64,000 nt of DNA from Asticcacaulis sp. ZE23SCel15 (GTDB taxonomy: Bacteria > Pseudomonadota > Alphaproteobacteria > Caulobacterales > Caulobacteraceae), in contig NZ_CP130044.1 of NCBI RefSeq assembly GCF_030505395.1, forward strand, positions 1,535,001-1,599,000, in the 5' to 3' direction. This document shows, piece after piece, positions 8,580-17,145 of the stretch; the stretch's first letter is position 1; every line of letters begins with the position of its first letter. The position numbers and the translations under genes were made by a program. The notes beneath the pieces were generated by a model that saw nothing but the letters and a program-made list of their open reading frames with translations, was not told the DNA's origin and ran no database searches.

Positions 8580-10631
8580 ATGGTCTGGAAATCAGTGTGC
8601 ATAGCCGCACTATTGAGTGGCATGGCGGCATCTGCCTTTGCTCAAACACCATCTAAAACGTGGGCCGCCGATAACGGCAATGGCACCTTTACCAACCCTC
8701 TGTTTTACGATGAGTTTTCCGATCCTGACATGATCCGTGTCGGCGACTGGTCCTACCTGACCGGCACGACCATGCACACCATGCCGGGCCTGCCGATTTT
8801 GCGCTCAAAAGATCTCGTTAACTGGGAATTTGTCACCTATGCGATGGACAAACTCGACCTCGGCCCGCAGTTCCGGCTGGAAGATGGCAAGAGCATCTAT
8901 GGTCAGGGCATCTGGGCGCCCAGCTTTCGCTATCACAACGGCACGTTCTACATCTTCAGCAATGTGAACGGCCAGAAGACCCAGATTTTCACCGCCACCG
9001 ACCCCAAAGGCCCGTGGACGCGCACCGAGATGAAGCGCTCCATGCACGACCTGTCCGTGCTGTTTGATGACGACGGTAAGGCCTACGCCATCTGGGGTTA
9101 TCAGGGCATCCGCATGGCCCAGCTTACCGATGACCTGACCGACATCGTTCCGGGTTCCGAAAAGGAAATCATCCCGCCTACCGCCGGTATGGGCGAAGGG
9201 GTGCATTTCTATAAGTTCGGCGGCAAGTATTTTATTACCTCGGCATGGTTTTCCGGCCGGATGAAGATGCCCGCCGCGCGCGCTGATAACATCTGGGGGC
9301 CCTATGAGGTCAATCCGGCCATCAGCATCGACGAAGATTTCGGCATGATCGAGGGGCATCGCCTGAGTGATGCGTGGGCCAGAAGCGACACCGCCCCCTA
9401 TGTGATCAATCCCCCTAATCCTGCCCCCAATGGCCGCTTGTCCTTGCATCAGGGCGGCATTGTTCAGACGCCTGTGGGTGAGTGGTGGGGCTTTTCGATG
9501 ATGGATTATAACTCGGTCGGCAGGCTTTTGGCGCTATCGCCGATCACTTGGAAGGACGGCTGGCCATATTTCGGTTTACCCGGCAATCTGGGGCGCAATC
9601 CGCGCACCTGGGTCAAGCCGAAAACCTCAGAACCGCAGCCGATTAGCGTGCCTTATGAGCGCAGCGATGAGTTTTCAGGTGCGGCGTTGAAACCCATCTG
9701 GCAATGGAACCATGTGCCGGTGGACGGTAAATGGTCATTGACCGAGCGACGCGGGTTTCTGCGCCTGAAATCCCTGCCCGCAACCTCGTTCTGGGATGCG
9801 CGCAACAGTCTGACCCAACGCGCCATCGGGCCAATGTCAACGCCGACCGCTATTCTGGAAACCGGCGGGTTAAACAGCGGCGATGTAGCAGGGCTGGCAC
9901 TGTTGAACCGGCCCTATGCGTGGATCGGGGTTGAAAAAACCGCTGCCGGTTTGGCGCTCGCCCACCACGATCAGCAGACCGGTAAGACCGCACGGGTCAA
10001 GATCACGGCGCCGCGCGTATGGTTGCGGGCCGATTGTAATTTCCTTACCGAAAAAGCCCGTTTCAGCTATTCGACCGATGGCGTGACATTCCGCCCGATT
10101 GGTGATGAATTCACGATGGTCTTTCAGCTCAAAACCTTTCAGGGCGTGCGCTACAGCCTGTTTAATTACAACACGATGGGGGCTGAGGGCGGTCATGCCG
10201 ATTTCGACGCCATCGACATCCATGAGCCCTATCCGCAGGGTCTGATGAAGCCGATCCCATATGGCCGGACGATCACCCTGAAAAGCGATCAGTCGGCGTC
10301 GGGCTTGTCAGTCAAAGACGGCAAGCTGGCGTCTGGAAAACCCTTGTCGTTTGAGGTCATTGACATGGGCCTTGGCCGGGCGGCGCTGAAGTCCGGCGAC
10401 GCCTATATCAGCGTGGCAGAGAATGCCTCGGTCAGCCTTAAATCCGGCACCCCCGGCGCGTCCGAAAGCTTTCAGTGGATCGAGACCCCTACGGGTGAGT
10501 TGGCGCTGATGTCGCTGGTCAACCACCGTTTCCTGCGCCTAGATCCGAAAACCCGCGCCATCACCGCCGACAGCCCCGGCCCGCAATCGGACGGCAAGGA
10601 CGGGGTGCGATTTATATGGACGGCGGAGTAG
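8580..10631 (+). CDS. Exported GH43 glycoside hydrolase, probable beta-xylosidase/arabinofuranosidase, three domains
   Basis: The 683-residue protein has a classic signal peptide ending AFAQ. Residues about 35-330 form the GH43 five-bladed propeller: Asp in FSDPDM, Asp in HDLSVLFDDDG, and the acid Glu in GMGEGVHF. Residues about 350-535 match the beta-sandwich seen after GH43 xylosidase domains (DEFSGAALKPIWQWNH). Residues about 550-683 are a further beta-rich domain with repeated LKSG motifs, perhaps a trefoil-like carbohydrate-binding module. The ribosome-binding site AGGGAG precedes the ATG. GH43 enzymes release xylose or arabinose from plant polymers; the neighbours (esterase, GH39, other GH43) agree. 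Confidence 0.88.
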   Translation: MVWKSVCIAALLSGMAASAFAQTPSKTWAADNGNGTFTNPLFYDEFSDPDMIRVGDWSYLTGTTMHTMPGLPILRSKDLVNWEFVTYAMDKLDLGPQFRLEDGKSIYGQGIWAPSFRYHNGTFYIFSNVNGQKTQIFTATDPKGPWTRTEMKRSMHDLSVLFDDDGKAYAIWGYQGIRMAQLTDDLTDIVPGSEKEIIPPTAGMGEGVHFYKFGGKYFITSAWFSGRMKMPAARADNIWGPYEVNPAISIDEDFGMIEGHRLSDAWARSDTAPYVINPPNPAPNGRLSLHQGGIVQTPVGEWWGFSMMDYNSVGRLLALSPITWKDGWPYFGLPGNLGRNPRTWVKPKTSEPQPISVPYERSDEFSGAALKPIWQWNHVPVDGKWSLTERRGFLRLKSLPATSFWDARNSLTQRAIGPMSTPTAILETGGLNSGDVAGLALLNRPYAWIGVEKTAAGLALAHHDQQTGKTARVKITAPRVWLRADCNFLTEKARFSYSTDGVTFRPIGDEFTMVFQLKTFQGVRYSLFNYNTMGAEGGHADFDAIDIHEPYPQGLMKPIPYGRTITLKSDQSASGLSVKDGKLASGKPLSFEVIDMGLGRAALKSGDAYISVAENASVSLKSGTPGASESFQWIETPTGELALMSLVNHRFLRLDPKTRAITADSPGPQSDGKDGVRFIWTAE

Positions 10632-10639
10632 GCAGTGGG

Positions 10640-11050
10640 CTATCGCTCAGCCACCCAACCCAGTCTCAGGTTCACGCCGCCACAAACCTTGGCACCTGTC
10701 ATGCCGCCTACGGTGGCAGTACCAAGTCCCATAGCCGAAACAAAGGCTGAGAAATCACTGAACCCGCTTTTGTTCGGGCAAAAACTCTGCACCACCATCG
10801 CGGCCTCGTCACTCATATAGCGTTTGGCCTCAAGCACCGCCGATGCGGTACGATGCAGGAGTTGATATCGCAATGCCCCATGTTGCGCAGGATCGATACA
10901 CAGAAGTTCGCTCAGCATTGCGAGCCTTTTCAGCTTTCCAGAACTGGGCGTCGGCGTTAGCCACTCATCGATCGTGGGCCCAAAGGTTTCATCGACCTTG
11001 CCTTCGATTGCCAGCACACCGATCTTGTCTTTTAAGGCCACTATGGCCAT
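10640..11050 (-). CDS. DUF6946-like hypothetical protein, probably 5'-truncated
   Basis: From the first ATG the protein has 136 residues with motifs VLAIEGKVDETFGP, RLAMLSEL and LRYQLLHRTASAVLEA, which I associate with the uncharacterised DUF6946 family. The same frame stays open upstream for about 60 codons to a TAA near 11240 and still looks like protein from this family (GYRLINAFLERG, GGRPSQTDL), yet contains no ATG, GTG or TTG. The upstream part overlaps the gene at 11116-11382. So either the 5' end has been lost or a rare start is used. Function unknown; the GKVDE motif has a nuclease-like look but that is speculation. Confidence 0.55.
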   Translation of the reverse strand: MAIVALKDKIGVLAIEGKVDETFGPTIDEWLTPTPSSGKLKRLAMLSELLCIDPAQHGALRYQLLHRTASAVLEAKRYMSDEAAMVVQSFCPNKSGFSDFSAFVSAMGLGTATVGGMTGAKVCGGVNLRLGWVAER

Positions 11051-11115
11051 GAGGTCAGTCTGACTGGGGCGCCCGCCATCCTGAAGCCTGACGCCTCGCT
11101 CCAGAAAGGCATTAA

Positions 11116-11382
11116 TCAGACGATACCCGGCCTTAGTAGGATGGCTGCCAATCCAAACACCCCAAAGACGGCAACAAACCGCCCGAAGTAGCGTCCAAGA
11201 ACTTTTTTGGACGCCCCCGTTGCGCGTGTAAAACCATTACCAAGCATATGTAATACGACCCCATTCAGCAAGACAAACGGCATAAGGGGGACACTTTTTA
11301 CGTAAACCGCACAGCCTAGCATTGCCGTTGAAATCACGACGCCAAATATCAGCAAAAGTTTGTATTTATCGGATGACGGCAT
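11116..11382 (-). CDS. Small hypothetical membrane protein
   Basis: An 88-residue protein with two or three hydrophobic segments (about residues 8-27, 32-48 and 66-84) separated by a basic loop TRATGASKKVLGR. No family is recognised. It sits 35 bases downstream of the ABC exporter on the same strand and could be the last gene of that transcript. Its 3' part overlaps the open but start-less frame of the following gene. Confidence 0.5.
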   Translation of the reverse strand: MPSSDKYKLLLIFGVVISTAMLGCAVYVKSVPLMPFVLLNGVVLHMLGNGFTRATGASKKVLGRYFGRFVAVFGVFGLAAILLRPGIV

Positions 11383-11416
11383 GGCGACCTACTTTTTCAT
11401 CAAAATAGAAACGTCA

Positions 11417-13327
11417 TTACTCCACTTGGGCTTCGACCTTGGCGAGGGTTTCGCGAGCTTCGTCGGCGGCGCGCTGGCGCTCCCACATGCCGTAATATAT
11501 GCCCTGCTGGCGCATGAGATGATGGTGGGTGCCGCGCTCAGAAACCACGCCGTCTTTGAGCACCAGAATCTCATCGGCGCCTACCACGGTCGACAGTCGG
11601 TGGGCGATGACCAGGGTCGTGCGGTTCTGCGACACCTCATCCAGTGAGGCCTGAATTTCGCGCTCGGTATGGGTATCAAGGGCCGAGGTCGCTTCATCCA
11701 GTATCAGGATCGGCGGCGCTTTGAGCAAGGTGCGCGCAATGGCGACCCGCTGTTTTTCACCGCCCGACAGTTTCAGGCCGCGCTCACCGACTTCGGTATC
11801 AAAACCCTTGGGCAGGGAGGCGATGAAACCGGCGATCTGGGCCTTATCGGCCGCGTCCTCGATCTCGGCGCGCGACGCCCCGGCGCGGCCATAGGCGACA
11901 TTATAAGCGATGGTGTCGTTAAACAGGACGGTATCCTGCGGCACCATACCGATGGCGTGGCGGAGCGAGGCCTGATTGACGGTGCGGATATCCTGACCGT
12001 CGATTTCAATCGACCCGTCCTTAACGTCATAAAACCGGAACAGCAGCCGCGAAATGGTCGATTTACCGGCCCCCGACGGACCCACAATCGCGACGGTCTT
12101 ACCCGCCGGGACTTCAAACGATACCCCTTTCAGGATCGGCCGATCAGCATCGTATGAAAAGACCACATCCTTGAACGCCACGGCCCCGGCGCTGATCTTA
12201 AGGTCAGCGGCATTCGGATCATCAACCACTTCGGCGGGCTCATCCAACAGCTTGAACATCGAGTCCATATCGACCAGCGAGGTGGTAATTTCGCGGTAGA
12301 GCGTGCCGATGAAATTAAGCGGAATGGAAAGCTGCATCATGAAGGCGTTGATCATCACGAAATGACCGACGGTCTGGGTGCCGCGCGACACTTCATAGGC
12401 CGACATCAGCATCACTATGGTCATGCCGATCGAGAAAATGATCGCTTGCCCCAGATTCAGCCAGGCCAGAGACGTGTAGGTTTTGATCGCCGCCTTTTCG
12501 TAGTCGCCGGTGGCTTTGTTATAGCGGTCTAACTCAAGCCGCTCATTGCCGAAATATTTGACCGTCTCGAAATTCAGCAACGAATCCACAGCCTTGGACA
12601 TGGAATCCGTGTCGGCATCGTTCATGTCCTTGCGGATCTGGATGCGTTTATTGGACGCCCAGACCGAGAACCAGACATAGATCACCACCGTGACCACCAC
12701 GACGACGACATACATGATGCTGAACTGATTGGCGATGATGGCCGAAGTCAGCACAAATTCGATCAGGGTCGGAATAGCGATCATCATGGTCAGGCGGATG
12801 ATGGTCTCAATGCCGGTCTTACCGCGCTCGATCACCCGTGACAGGCCGCCGGTGCGGCGTTGCAAGTGGAACCTCAACGACAGATTATGCAAATGCACAA
12901 AGGTGCGGTTGGCCAGACCCCGCACGGCATGTTGACCGACCGCGGCAAACAAGGCATCGCGCACCTGATTGAAGCCATTGGACAGCAACCGCGCCACGCC
13001 GTAGGCCACGACTAAAATGATCGGTGAGGCGATCAAAAGCCCCATCATGGACGGCGCCTCGCCCTCACCTGACAAGGCATTGGTGGCCCATTTATAGGTG
13101 TACGGAATAAAGACCGTCAGCACCTTACCCAGCAGCATGAACACCATCGCCAGCACAACCTGCATCTGAAGGTCGGCGCGGTCCCTGGGCCAAAGGTATG
13201 GCTTAAGGAAGTCGATCGTACCCTGAAAACTGGCATGGGGTCGCGTCATAGGCCCGTTTTGGGGCGCGTTTGAGGGAGATTGCGTATCGGGAGCGGGAGG
13301 AGCCATCAGGTCAGGCGCTTTCGGCAA
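11417..13327 (-). CDS. ABC exporter of the Atm1/HMT1 type
   Basis: The 636-residue half-transporter has a Pro-rich N-terminus of about 30 residues, six membrane helices (about residues 55-360) and an ATPase domain with Walker A GPSGAGKST near residue 420, signature LSGGEKQR near 520 and Walker B ILILDEATSAL near 545. The transmembrane sequence, including the VDSLLNFETVKYF stretch, matches the Atm1 group, which exports glutathione-linked sulfur or metal compounds and supports iron-sulfur and metal homeostasis. It works as a homodimer in the inner membrane. Its place inside a hemicellulose locus seems unrelated to sugar use. Confidence 0.9.
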   Translation of the reverse strand: MPKAPDLMAPPAPDTQSPSNAPQNGPMTRPHASFQGTIDFLKPYLWPRDRADLQMQVVLAMVFMLLGKVLTVFIPYTYKWATNALSGEGEAPSMMGLLIASPIILVVAYGVARLLSNGFNQVRDALFAAVGQHAVRGLANRTFVHLHNLSLRFHLQRRTGGLSRVIERGKTGIETIIRLTMMIAIPTLIEFVLTSAIIANQFSIMYVVVVVVTVVIYVWFSVWASNKRIQIRKDMNDADTDSMSKAVDSLLNFETVKYFGNERLELDRYNKATGDYEKAAIKTYTSLAWLNLGQAIIFSIGMTIVMLMSAYEVSRGTQTVGHFVMINAFMMQLSIPLNFIGTLYREITTSLVDMDSMFKLLDEPAEVVDDPNAADLKISAGAVAFKDVVFSYDADRPILKGVSFEVPAGKTVAIVGPSGAGKSTISRLLFRFYDVKDGSIEIDGQDIRTVNQASLRHAIGMVPQDTVLFNDTIAYNVAYGRAGASRAEIEDAADKAQIAGFIASLPKGFDTEVGERGLKLSGGEKQRVAIARTLLKAPPILILDEATSALDTHTEREIQASLDEVSQNRTTLVIAHRLSTVVGADEILVLKDGVVSERGTHHHLMRQQGIYYGMWERQRAADEARETLAKVEAQVE

Positions 13328-13462
13328 GGGCTTTGGGAGTCAGGCCTATATAGGGCGATGCGCTTTTAAAACCAAACCTTGCGGCCATTTATTTTGAGCC
13401 TTTGAAATTTTGTCCAGTTCCGATAGGGTTTGATCATAAATAATCATATGGGAGACTGCCCG

Positions 13463-14272
13463 ATGTTGCCCCGCCGCTTTTTGCTTGCCGCCGCATTGAC
13501 CTGCCTGACCGCGCCCGCGTTTGCTGCCGAGGCGCTTAAACCGATCCGCGTGATACTGGTCGGCGATTCGACCATGACCGACAAATCCGGCTACGGCAAA
13601 GGCTTCTGCGCCCAATTCAAGCCCGAAGCGGTGACGTGCGTCAATGCCGCCCGCGGCGGGCGTTCCTCCAAGAGCTACCGTGTCGAAGGCCTGTGGGATA
13701 AGGTCATGGCCGATCTTCCGGTCGGCAATTTCGACAAGACCTATGTGCTGATACAGTTTGGGCACAATGACGGCTCATGGCGGCCGGAGCGCCGCACCGA
13801 TATTGAGACCGAGTTCGGCCCGAATATGCGCAACTATGTTTACGACGTGAAAAAAGCAGGGGCCGTGCCGGTGCTGGTCACGCCCCTGACCCAGCGCCAT
13901 TTCAAGAATTTCAAAGTTCAGAACGACCTGCTTCCGTGGGCGCAGGTCACCCGCCTGATCGCCCGCACCACTGACACCACCCTGATTGATCTCTATACCG
14001 AAGGACAGACCAAGGTGCAGGACATGGGCATTGCGGAATCGCTGACTCTGGCCGGACAGCCAATCCCGCAAAACGTGCTGGATGCCGCACCGACCGGCAC
14101 AACCGTGCCGGCCGTCTTTACCGACGCCTCTCAGGGACAAGGTAGCGCCCAGGCCTTTGACTACACCCACACCGGCCCCAAGGGATCGGACTATTTCGGC
14201 AAGATGGTCGTCGACCTGTGGGTCAAGGCCGACCCGAAGATCGCGGCCTATGTGATCGCGCCGGAGGAATAG
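13463..14272 (+). CDS. Exported SGNH hydrolase, rhamnogalacturonan/xylan acetylesterase type (CE12-like)
   Basis: This 269-residue protein starts MLPRRFLLAAALT with a signal peptide ending AFAAE. The SGNH blocks are visible: GDSTMTD (nucleophile Ser), Gly/Asn in NAARGGRSS, FGHNDGS, and near the end FDYTHTGPKGSDYF with the catalytic Asp-x-x-His. These fit CE12 esterases that remove acetyl groups from pectin or xylan. The start at 13463 is chosen because GGGAGA lies seven bases upstream; earlier in-frame starts would bury that site. It is followed by two GH43 genes and GH39, consistent with deacetylation during hemicellulose breakdown. Confidence 0.82.
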   Translation: MLPRRFLLAAALTCLTAPAFAAEALKPIRVILVGDSTMTDKSGYGKGFCAQFKPEAVTCVNAARGGRSSKSYRVEGLWDKVMADLPVGNFDKTYVLIQFGHNDGSWRPERRTDIETEFGPNMRNYVYDVKKAGAVPVLVTPLTQRHFKNFKVQNDLLPWAQVTRLIARTTDTTLIDLYTEGQTKVQDMGIAESLTLAGQPIPQNVLDAAPTGTTVPAVFTDASQGQGSAQAFDYTHTGPKGSDYFGKMVVDLWVKADPKIAAYVIAPEE

Positions 14273-14427
14273 GTGATGTTCTCTGGGCTGTTTGACAATC
14301 CTATACGGTACGCTAAAAAGAATTTGTCCGACATATCGGGCGCTGCTTTGATCGTAGCGCGCGATGAAGCCATAATAATATCGGGATCGGGCACCCAATC
14401 TACTGAAACGTCCTTGTGAGAATTATA

Positions 14428-15459
14428 ATGTCGAACCTTACCCGCTTTTCCCGCCGCGGTTTTGTGATCGCTGCCGCCAGCGTCATGGCTACGCCGTCCT
14501 TTGCCCAGACGCACCCTAAACCGATCAATCCGTTAGTGCGTCAGCGCGCCGATGCTCAAATCATGCAGCATGATGACGGCTATTATTATTTCACCGCAAC
14601 CGTGCCGGAATATGACCGCCTGATCGTACGCCGGTCGCGCACCATTGCCGGTCTGCAAACCGCCGGCGAAGTGGTGATCTGGAAGCGGCCCTCTGAGGGC
14701 AAGATGGGCGGCTATATCTGGGCGCCGGAAATCCATCACTTTGATGGCCAGTGGCATCTTTACTTTGGCGCGGGTGATAAGGGCGAGCCGTTCCGGGTAC
14801 GCACCTATGTCATCTCTAGTCCTGATCCTAATCCTTTGACGGGCCGCTGGGGCAAGCCGGGATTGGTTGAAATGCCGTGGGACACCTTTAACCTTGATGC
14901 CACCACCTTTGTACACAAAGGCACGCGTTATCTGTTGTGGGCGCAAAAGGAACCGGGCATTGAGACCAACTCGAACCTTTATCTGGCACCATTAGCCTCG
15001 CCGTCAAAGCTGGCCGCCCCGCCGGTGCGCCTGACCGTGCCGACCTATGACTGGGAAATTATCAAATATAAGGTCGCCGAAGCGCCGACCGTGCTGCATC
15101 GTAATGGCCGCCTGTTCCTGACCTATTCGGCTAGCGCTACCGATGAGAACTATTGCTTAGGCATGCTGACGGCGAACGAAGACGCCGACATTATGGATGC
15201 GGCGTCATGGTCGAAATCACCCGTGCCGGTGTTCAAAAGCTCGCCCACCAATAAGGTCTGGGGCCCCGGCCACAACAGTTTCATTACCGATGAAAAGGGC
15301 CGGGACGTGCTGGTCTATCACGGCCGTGACTACCAGAAAATTACAGGCAATTCGCTGTTCGACCCGAACCGCCACACCCGCGTTCAGCCATTTGGCTATA
15401 CGGCGGATGGCGTGCCGGACTTCGGCGAGCCGCTCGCTAACGGTGCGTGGAAAGACTAA
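14428..15459 (+). CDS. Exported GH43 enzyme, probable alpha-L-arabinofuranosidase
   Basis: The protein has 343 residues from the ATG at 14428 and a signal with twin arginine (SRRGFVIAAAS) ending SFAQ, so Tat export is possible. It is a single GH43 propeller: base Asp in RADAQIM, Asp in FNLDATTFV, acid Glu in VAEAPTVLH. The motifs YIWAPEIHHFDG and PDPNPLTGRW resemble exo-acting arabinofuranosidases. An in-frame GTG at 14416 is an alternative start but has a poorer context. It ends nine bases before the convergent GH39 gene. The substrate is inferred from family and neighbours. Confidence 0.85.
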   Translation: MSNLTRFSRRGFVIAAASVMATPSFAQTHPKPINPLVRQRADAQIMQHDDGYYYFTATVPEYDRLIVRRSRTIAGLQTAGEVVIWKRPSEGKMGGYIWAPEIHHFDGQWHLYFGAGDKGEPFRVRTYVISSPDPNPLTGRWGKPGLVEMPWDTFNLDATTFVHKGTRYLLWAQKEPGIETNSNLYLAPLASPSKLAAPPVRLTVPTYDWEIIKYKVAEAPTVLHRNGRLFLTYSASATDENYCLGMLTANEDADIMDAASWSKSPVPVFKSSPTNKVWGPGHNSFITDEKGRDVLVYHGRDYQKITGNSLFDPNRHTRVQPFGYTADGVPDFGEPLANGAWKD

Positions 15460-15467
15460 GCAACTGA

Positions 15468-17048
15468 CTACTGCGGCGTCAGGCTTACCAGCACCACATC
15501 ATTACTATGCATGGGCAGAGACACGACACCCTTGCCGTCCGCGCCGATGCGGATCGTCTTTTGGGTTTCCGGCGCGTCTTTGGTCAGGCTGTGCATCTGC
15601 TTGATCTGGGCTGGCGTCAGGTCTTTCGGCGCTCCCAGTTCGATATAGGCCGAATAAGCGTCGTTTTTCTTATAGCCGGTGCGGTGGATTTTCAGCGCAT
15701 ACCTGCCGGGTTTCAGGCCGGTCAGGTTCAGCGTCACGTCGGGGGCGGGGGCATTGGGTACCAGCTTGCTAAAGAAGGTGCCGTTGCTTTTGCCCTGCTG
15801 GTCGGGAAGCTGAAAATCCCAGACCACGGCATTGACCGTGCCGTTTTCAGTTGCCGCCCAGACCTGAGCGTCCGCAGACGGAATTTCAAATCCTTTCAAC
15901 GCATTGAGGTATTTGTAAGTAAACCACGATGCTTTGCGGATACCTTCGCGGGTCATCAGACCAAAGCCGCCGTGAAACGCCGCCGATGGCGGGCCGGGTT
16001 CTTCAAACAGATCGGAATAGACCCAGTAGCTCATGCCCTGCGCGGTGCCCTGTACGCTCTTGAGCTTGCTGAGGATATAGGCGGCGGCGACGTAACTATC
16101 ATGGCTTAAGTCGCGCGGATTATAGCTGGTGCTCCATTCGGTGAAGATGAGCGGCAGACCGGGCAGGTGTGAGGCTTCGATCTCGGCGCGCACCTTTTTG
16201 ACGTCACCGATAACGGCATCCGGCCTTTTCGAGAGCTGAAGGTCCATCTTGCCCTCTTCGTCGAGATAGCCATAATCGACCCCGTAAGTATGGGTGGTGA
16301 CGAAGTCGACCGGGGTATTGGTGGCCTTGGCAAAGGCCAGCAGTTCCGGCACCCAGGCCGCCCCTGCCGTCGATGGCCCGCCGACGCGCAGAGCCGGATC
16401 GATGGCCTTGATCGTGCGTGCTGTCAGGCCATAAAGCGCAAAATAGGCTTCCTGATCGGCGTACTGCCAAAAGCCGTCGAGGTTCGGTTCATTCCAGACT
16501 TCAAAGTACCAGGTACGCACTTCATCGATGCCATAACGGCTGATCAGGTGGCGCACAAATTCGTTGATCAGCGCCTTCCACATGTCGGGGCGCGGGTGGG
16601 AGGTATTGCCTTTCCAGTAAAACAGGGTCTGATCCGACGTTTTCATCGCGGACGGTGTAAAGCCCAGTTCGATAAACGGCTTGATGCCGTATTTGAGCAT
16701 GGTGTCGTAGAGATAGTCGATCTTCGTCCAGTCATAGACGACCTTTTTATCGACCAGCTTTACGGTGCCCAACTCATCATGGAAAATGTCATGGAAACGC
16801 AGATAGCGAAACCCCAGTTCATGGGCGGCGGTTTTAAGCTGGGCCAGATTGGCGTCGCGGATCGTGACGCCGGGATAATCAGCACCCACTGACAAATCGA
16901 AAAAGCGGTCAACCGGCGTGGTCGCTTTGGTCAGGTCGAGCGTGACCTGACGCGATGTCGCTTGCGCACGGGCATAGGGTGCTGCGCCTGCCAGAACGCT
17001 GGACGCCATAAGTGCCGAGACTGTGCGCCGTGTGAAGGTTTGTGCCAT
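15468..17048 (-). CDS. Exported GH39 beta-xylosidase
   Basis: A 526-residue protein with a Tat-like signal (FTRRTVSALMASSVLAG, cleavage near ARAQA). The TIM barrel of GH39 follows: acid/base Glu187 in WNEPN and nucleophile Glu304 in FTEWSTS, with the family-typical FRYLRFHDIFHD and HTYGVDYG segments. The C-terminal 150 residues form a beta-sandwich. GH39 xylosidases release xylose from xylo-oligosaccharides. The gene is divergent from the GH43 gene at 17146, and the 97-base space between them holds a perfect LacI-type operator, so both are probably co-regulated. Confidence 0.92.
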   Translation of the reverse strand: MAQTFTRRTVSALMASSVLAGAAPYARAQATSRQVTLDLTKATTPVDRFFDLSVGADYPGVTIRDANLAQLKTAAHELGFRYLRFHDIFHDELGTVKLVDKKVVYDWTKIDYLYDTMLKYGIKPFIELGFTPSAMKTSDQTLFYWKGNTSHPRPDMWKALINEFVRHLISRYGIDEVRTWYFEVWNEPNLDGFWQYADQEAYFALYGLTARTIKAIDPALRVGGPSTAGAAWVPELLAFAKATNTPVDFVTTHTYGVDYGYLDEEGKMDLQLSKRPDAVIGDVKKVRAEIEASHLPGLPLIFTEWSTSYNPRDLSHDSYVAAAYILSKLKSVQGTAQGMSYWVYSDLFEEPGPPSAAFHGGFGLMTREGIRKASWFTYKYLNALKGFEIPSADAQVWAATENGTVNAVVWDFQLPDQQGKSNGTFFSKLVPNAPAPDVTLNLTGLKPGRYALKIHRTGYKKNDAYSAYIELGAPKDLTPAQIKQMHSLTKDAPETQKTIRIGADGKGVVSLPMHSNDVVLVSLTPQ

Positions 17049-17081
17049 TTGCCTCTCCCGATTATATGATTATACTACAAT

Positions 17082-17095
17082 TGATAGCGCTATCA
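17082..17095. promoter_or_regulatory. Probable LacI/XylR-type operator
   Basis: The 14-base perfect palindrome TGATAGCGCTATCA lies between the divergent GH39 and GH43 genes. LacI-family sites have a central CG within such a palindrome, and the Caulobacter xylose repressor XylR binds a closely similar site (TAGCGCTA core). A repressor encoded elsewhere that senses xylose or a related sugar is the likely partner. Confidence 0.75.
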
Positions 17096-17145
17096 TTTGC
17101 ACGGGGTCAAGCTATATAAACCCGGCAAAAACAGGGAACCGAAAC

